DNA of 64,000 nt from Gyromitra esculenta (Eukaryota > Ascomycota > Pezizomycetes > Pezizales > Discinaceae), in the NCBI GenBank assembly GCA_038503075.1, contig JBCAML010000008.1:1612001-1676000 (forward strand), given 5' to 3'. The notes beneath the pieces were generated by a model that was given only the letters and a program-made list of their open reading frames with translations, was not told the DNA's origin and did not search any database. The translations under genes and the position numbers were made by a program. Below, piece after piece: positions 58,959 to 64,000 of this stretch (position 1 is the stretch's first letter; each line of letters starts with the position of its first letter).

Positions 58959-61900
58959 TCACACAGCTGAGATGGTTGTCGCTGTCATCGTAGCTGCTGG
59001 CTTTGGCGATGATAACGATGATATTTCAGAGTTTTTCTGCTTGTCCTCTGTTACTGGAGATAACGAAACCTCCAGTTGAAGTTTCCCCATCGATGTTTTC
59101 TCGTTACCCGCTCCCTGGGTAGTCACTGCTATTTGTTTCGTCTCCAATTCAGCTTCCTCGGGAATTTCGTTACTCATCTCAACGGCCTCTTTCATCATCT
59201 CCTCTGCAATGCTCTTTGCTACCGCAGCAGTAGGTTCTTCGGCTTCATCATTGATCTCGGCAATTCCATTTGTGGTATCCTCCACGGAACTGTTTGCTGC
59301 TATATCTATCAGTTTCGCCTCCTCGGCATCGCTTTTCGATATTTCTTCCGCGGCATCAAGTATCACGGCAGCAGCCGGCGCCTGGGCTTCGTCGCTCGTC
59401 TCAGAAACCCGTGCCAGTTCAGAACTCACCACCGCGGCGGCGGCAGCGGTAGCAGCAACAGCGGAAGCTTCTAAGACCAGGCTGGCCTCCATTCTTGCTG
59501 CTTCTTCCTCCTCCTCTCCTACCGCCATATCCACCAGCTCCCTTTTCACCGCTTTCTCCCTCCTTTTCTCCACATCAGCTCTTTTCACCATCCCCCTCAT
59601 TCCATCACTCTCGCGTATCAACCCGTCAATGCTAATTCCTTGGTGTGTCATCTCGCCATTCAGATAACTATACACCCCCGCGGCACTATTGCAATCCAGA
59701 AGCGCTTTCTCGTTCAGCTTGAGTAGTGCGAGGGCGACTTGGAAGAGGAAAGGCGAGCCAACAAGGCAAAGGATCACGTCCCAGACGCGGAAGAGGGCTT
59801 CGGCAGCAAGGCAGTCGGTGAAAATGGAGAGAAACCATTGGAATGTCAAGGCCTCAAGCTCGACACCGAGTCTGAGAAGGTGGGCGTCAAGAGTGGGGAG
59901 AACTTCATGTACGTATTGCTTAAGGACCTAGTAAAGTACCAGTCAAAACCTCGTATCTAAACGGATGTTACTAGGAAAGAAAACTAGGAGACGAACCTGC
60001 TGATCGGCCCTCGAAGCCAAAAGACTAGTTTCAAAATACGTTTTCGGCAGTATCTTCTCTACAATACTACACAGCACCCAAAATGCATCCTCCTCACTAG
60101 GCATAATCAACAGCAGACTCGCTGCAATCATATTCATTCCTTGGCAATAGCCCACCGCAGGATTACGCCTACTATAAGCTACTAAAACTTGTTTCAGCTT
60201 TTGCACACCAGGGCCTTTACGGAAAAAGATGTTATCAGTTAAGGTCCGATTGATGTCCATCGCAATCTGAGAAATCACCGATGGATCGTCCTGGCCATTC
60301 TGCAGAATATCTTCATAATACCCGGGAACTCTTAACGCTGTAGCACTGCTACACTCGGCCCACACTTTCCAGCGGTATGCTACGGGAATGCCGCCGAGTA
60401 CTAGGCCTTTGAACTCTTTCCATCGTTGCTTGCCTCCACGGCCTTCATTGCCCAGCGTTGCGATACCAATCAGTTCGCCGTCACCAATCAGCACTTCTGG
60501 CATCCCCTTTTCTTCTTCCTCGCCACGGCGGCGCTCACGGCGGATCTTCTTGAAGAACTCGTTCCATTTAATGCTCCGATCTCTTTGTAAAGAATCATGA
60601 AGATCACTAAGCTGCCCAAGCAGTAGCCTGACAGTTTGCGCCTCTGTACCAGAAGGCGTTTCGGAATTCATAGGAGATCGCAGCGCCAAAGGAGCTTCTG
60701 AAAACGTGGTAGTATTTGGGGAAGACACCGCAACATTGGATTTTGATATCTTGTCTAATACTGTGATAGCTTGAGGCCTAGACTTAGCTTGTCCTTTCTG
60801 GGCAAGCATTGGATTCTCAGCTGTTGTCGTCGATGCCTTCGGCGATACTTTAGAAGAGCCGACACTCGGTGATGGAGGCCTCATAAGGAGTTCTTGCCAC
60901 TTTGTTGGAGTTTTCGCATCCCCGGCGTCCAAAATACCTTCCTCGGCAACCTGTTCAGTAGTTGGCAGCTCCCGCGATTCGTTTTCAACGGCTTCCGCCT
61001 TCAATCCCTCTTCACCATTAGGACCTTTTGGTGTATCGTCTTTGGCAGGTTGAGATTTATGGTTCTTGTTATAAATAAACCCAAATCGATCCGTTAAATA
61101 ATCCGTTGGATAATATTCATTCCAGCTCTGCAATAACGTCGGTGGCTGAATTGCATGTGGAACAATCGTGTCCATTTCCACCGGACCAGCACTAGGATCC
61201 GCGGCTGGGCCACTCTGGGAGCTACTGCCTAGAGGGACTATGCGTTCTGCATGGTCCATTATGCCTTGGAAAAATTTACTCGAGTTACCTGTCGGCGCAC
61301 CATTTGACGCAGTCGACAACGCCCGTCGCCGGGGACTTGTCTGCACCCGCGCTGTATTCTTTGCCATGATACGCTGTAGATTCTCACGATCGATAGAGCT
61401 AGAACTCAACCTCCGATCCGAGCGCGAGTTAAACTCCTCTGTCGGCCCGTTCATATTCCGTTGCTGTGAAAAGGAGGGGCTTCGGGGGTTATGATTATGG
61501 TTCTCCTGATCAGATGGTGGTGCATGGGCAACCAGTCTCAATGCCCAAGCAGCGACAGTATTTGACGTTCTTCTCTGCACAAGATTTTCTACCGGGTCAC
61601 CTCCTTCTTTCTGAGAGAGAGAAACGGCTTTGAAATGCGGTGGTGTCGGGTGCGACTGATCAGAAGCAAAGTGTGGATATGTATAGAGCGAAGACGGGGA
61701 TGCAGTGCGTCGAATAGTTGAGGTAATTTGCAAACTGGCAGCACGACTCGATTTGGTAGGGGAGTGGAGGGATGCCCTCGAAGAGCTTCGAGACATTATC
61801 GATCTCGAGTCAATCTCTGGTGGCGGTGAAAATGTCTCGGTGGTAATTCCTCTTCTTTTGGCTGCATTCTGATACCCTAGTGCAGGCCGTATTTTGCTGT

Positions 61901-62915
61901 AATCCTCCTCCCTCCCAGCACTTGTTTTCTGTCCCCAAAAATAATCCTTCCATCCCCTGAGTGTAGAGCCTCTACGATTTGACGATGCGTTTGATGCAAT
62001 AGAGAAAGAATCACTATCTCTTTCAAAAAGAATCGACTTCGAATCCGAACGAGCTCTTACAGTAGCCTTAGGGGTACTTAAATCATCCTTCATAATAGCC
62101 CTCTCTTCCTCTCCCCAATCCATATTCCCGTCCACCCTTTCACTAAAAGCATCGTCTACAACACTAAAAGCATCTTCCTCACTCATGGCTTGTTGCATCA
62201 TCTCGTCTATATTCTCCGTATAACTAACTGTATCTCCGATAGACCTCATAGTCTCTCTCGAGACCTTTCGTTGCAATGTAGCTGTAGCTAAACGCCGTTC
62301 GATAGCTGCATTCGACACCTCAACTTCGACTAACATCTTCTTTAGGGCCCTTTCTCTCTCTTCGGCTCTGCGCCGTACTGCAACGAGCTCCCGGTCACGG
62401 TGTGCAAGGTCTGAAGCTAGCTGGCGTATCAACGGAATTACACCCTGCCGTTCAACAAGTCGCTCGATCGTACTATCCGGCGCAAGATGGAGACTCCCAG
62501 GGACATGAGCCGAAGCTACATGGTCGTCAAACAAGGCCAACCTTGGGTCCTCTGCGGTCTTTCCAATACCTTGACCAGGTGAACCGGTTAACTTATTTGA
62601 CGGTGGTGGAGAGCCCGTAGAGTGATGAACTAAACTTCGGTCTGAAGGTGGACGAAAGGTGGACCTTTGGGAAACGGGACTCGCAGGTTTTGGGCTTGCC
62701 AAAATAGCTGCTATTGAGTCATGTTCTTCATCATCTGAGGTCCCCCGAGAAAGTGGGTAGTTCTCGTCGACGGACTCGAGGGGTTCGTGGGAAGGAGATG
62801 AGGCTGAAGAGGACATCGATTGAGACATTTTGACCGGCGTATTACTTCTGAGAGTCCTATCCGTCTGTGGCGAGGAAGTGGAAGCATCTTGGTCGGCCCC
62901 AGGGTTGGGCTCCAT
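58959..62915 (-). CDS. TBC-domain Rab GTPase-activating protein, 1295 aa
   Basis: Accelerates GTP hydrolysis by Rab/Ypt GTPases in vesicle traffic. Exons 62915-59997 and 59927-58959 with one 69-nt intron. The frame is open further upstream, but the first ATG is at 62915. Residues 1-150 are Ser/Pro-rich. About 150-215 form a short coiled coil (LAHRDRELVAVRRRAEERER). A long disordered middle follows, then the TBC domain from about residue 838. The arginine finger lies in GGIPVAYRWKVWAECS and the glutamine finger in VGYCQGMNMIAASLLL near 920; both are intact, so it should be catalytic. SNDF-type motifs continue as LGVELEALTFQWFLSIFTDC and FRVWDVILCLVGSPFLFQVA. The last 200 residues are Ala/Glu-rich. 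Architecture is that of large fungal MSB3/GYP-like GAPs; the Rab target is unknown. Confidence 0.93.
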
Positions 62916-64000
62916 ACCGTAGGAGGGGAAGCTCCCTGGGTGGGGTAAAGGTGGGACCCTACAGCAGTAAATTCTATTGTTTGGGGGGGGTTGAAAATCC
63001 AAAGATGCGGAGAAGTATTGCGTGGGGGTATTTTCTAGATAAGTTGATGCAGGTAGGTTTACTTGTACTCGAGAAGTTTAGCCTGACAGCAGGTAAGGGA
63101 GACTGCCGAGAGGAGAAGCAAGCGAGAATCAGCGAATGCAGCCACAGGATCACAGAATGCAGATGAGGAACGAATAGGAGAAGAGCACGCACGCACGATA
63201 ACAGCTCCAAGATGAGAGCCAGTTTGGTGAAGATGTGGGGAGCGTTATGGAAGGGGAGATGTCGATGATGATATGCTGTCTGGCCTGGAGGAAGTAGTGA
63301 CAGGATCCGAACACTAATGGAGGGTGTTTCTAATGCTGTGGCTAGGATCGTAGATTCCGCATTCCCCTCACATCGCCTTTCTTGTTTGCTGATCTCAGTT
63401 TCCCTATCCCTCTTGACTTGGAATCTTTACTATAGGTACTCTCGATGGCTCACGTCTTCTCGGCGGTGCCACCTCACTGTTGTTTTCCTTCTGAATTGCT
63501 TCCCAGGCAAAAGAACACACTGACGCACCAGTGACGAAGTGTGCATGCGATGCGCCCGGTTGCCCTGCCTGCTTAACCGACCAACCAGGCTCTCCCGGTG
63601 TTGCGTTTTCCCCTAACCCTCCTCGAGTCGGCCCCTCATGACCAATATTCACGCACGTGATACCGCAATACGCGTCTCCACCCAATGCTTGATCCTATCC
63701 CATCAATGATCAGTGTTTCAGCTTTATCGAAACATCCCATACCTTACTTTTTTGTTATAGCTAAATATTCACTATCTTGCGTTATTTGCAATACTCTACA
63801 AGGCCCCCCCCCGAAAAACATTAAGGCACACTCTCCTAAAGGCTAGCCCTTGCTTTTGATTGGTACAATCTTTTGATATCGAGGATCCCCATTTCTGAAG
63901 TTGGTCGTGTTCCCAATTTACTGGCAGCCTTTTATCACTCAGGGAATTTGCTTGCAGTTTGAAATTTTCTCTGAATCCCACCTTTTGTCGCCTTGGTTAA
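62916..64000. other. Upstream region of the TBC gene to right edge
   Basis: Promoter and probably the 5' UTR of the TBC gene. No convincing coding region reaches the window end; short frames on both strands lack codon or motif support. Confidence 0.5.

Noticed and set aside
62916..63002. Upstream extension of the TBC protein
   Set aside because: In frame but without an ATG (it opens at TTG), and poorly complex.

Overview
The window is nuclear DNA from a filamentous ascomycete (Pezizomycotina). The evidence is 27 protein-coding genes, most with short GT-AG introns of 45 to 230 nt and CTAAC-like branch sites, whose products are recognisable fungal housekeeping proteins. High intron density (ten introns in the NAA35 gene, five in the ubiquitin-L40 gene) would fit an early-diverging class such as Pezizomycetes or Orbiliomycetes; that placement is inference. 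No rRNA, tRNA, CRISPR array or intact transposase gene was recognised.

Layout. 1-5300: the 5' part of a CTF4/MCL1 gene cut by the left edge, a small membrane-protein ORF and a ribosomal-L1-fold nucleolar protein. 7100-10400: palmitoyl-protein thioesterase and LCB1. 10400-13780: a gene-free stretch with degenerate tandem repeats and a MITE-like element. 13780-31000: a dense block of ATP16, HSP10, IWS1, TOM5, NUP57, NDUFA8, an F-box protein, ubiquitin-L40, NCS2, SMD3, ISA1 and a peroxisomal acyl-CoA synthetase. 31800-41230: TEL2, NAA35 (MAK10), ATP15 and a Gfo/Idh/MocA oxidoreductase. 41230-44900: a second gene-free stretch. 44900-63000: a secreted class 3 lipase, a WW-domain protein, a large Arg-rich/coiled-coil protein, ELP5, an unrecognised nuclear-type protein and a 1295-residue TBC-domain RabGAP, with two more MITE-like elements between them.

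Functional themes. Six nuclear genes serve mitochondria (ATP16, HSP10, TOM5, NDUFA8, ISA1, ATP15), and ATP16/HSP10 share a 300-bp divergent promoter. Others serve tRNA modification (NCS2, ELP5), lipid metabolism (PPT1, LCB1, acyl-CoA synthetase, lipase), transcription and splicing (IWS1, SMD3), DNA replication and PIKK assembly (CTF4, TEL2). The genes have separate promoters and do not form an operon-like pathway or a secondary-metabolite cluster.

The most unusual observations are at the level of gene structure and non-coding DNA. The ubiquitin-L40 start codon appears to be split by an intron and followed by a 7-nt coding microexon. The NAA35 gene needs three GC-AG introns. Three short elements have terminal inverted repeats and TA flanks. 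The octamer TACATGTA is strongly over-represented between genes. I found no convincing new multi-gene system. Gene models come from reading splice signals and checking that joined exons keep frame; all joined CDS lengths given are multiples of three.
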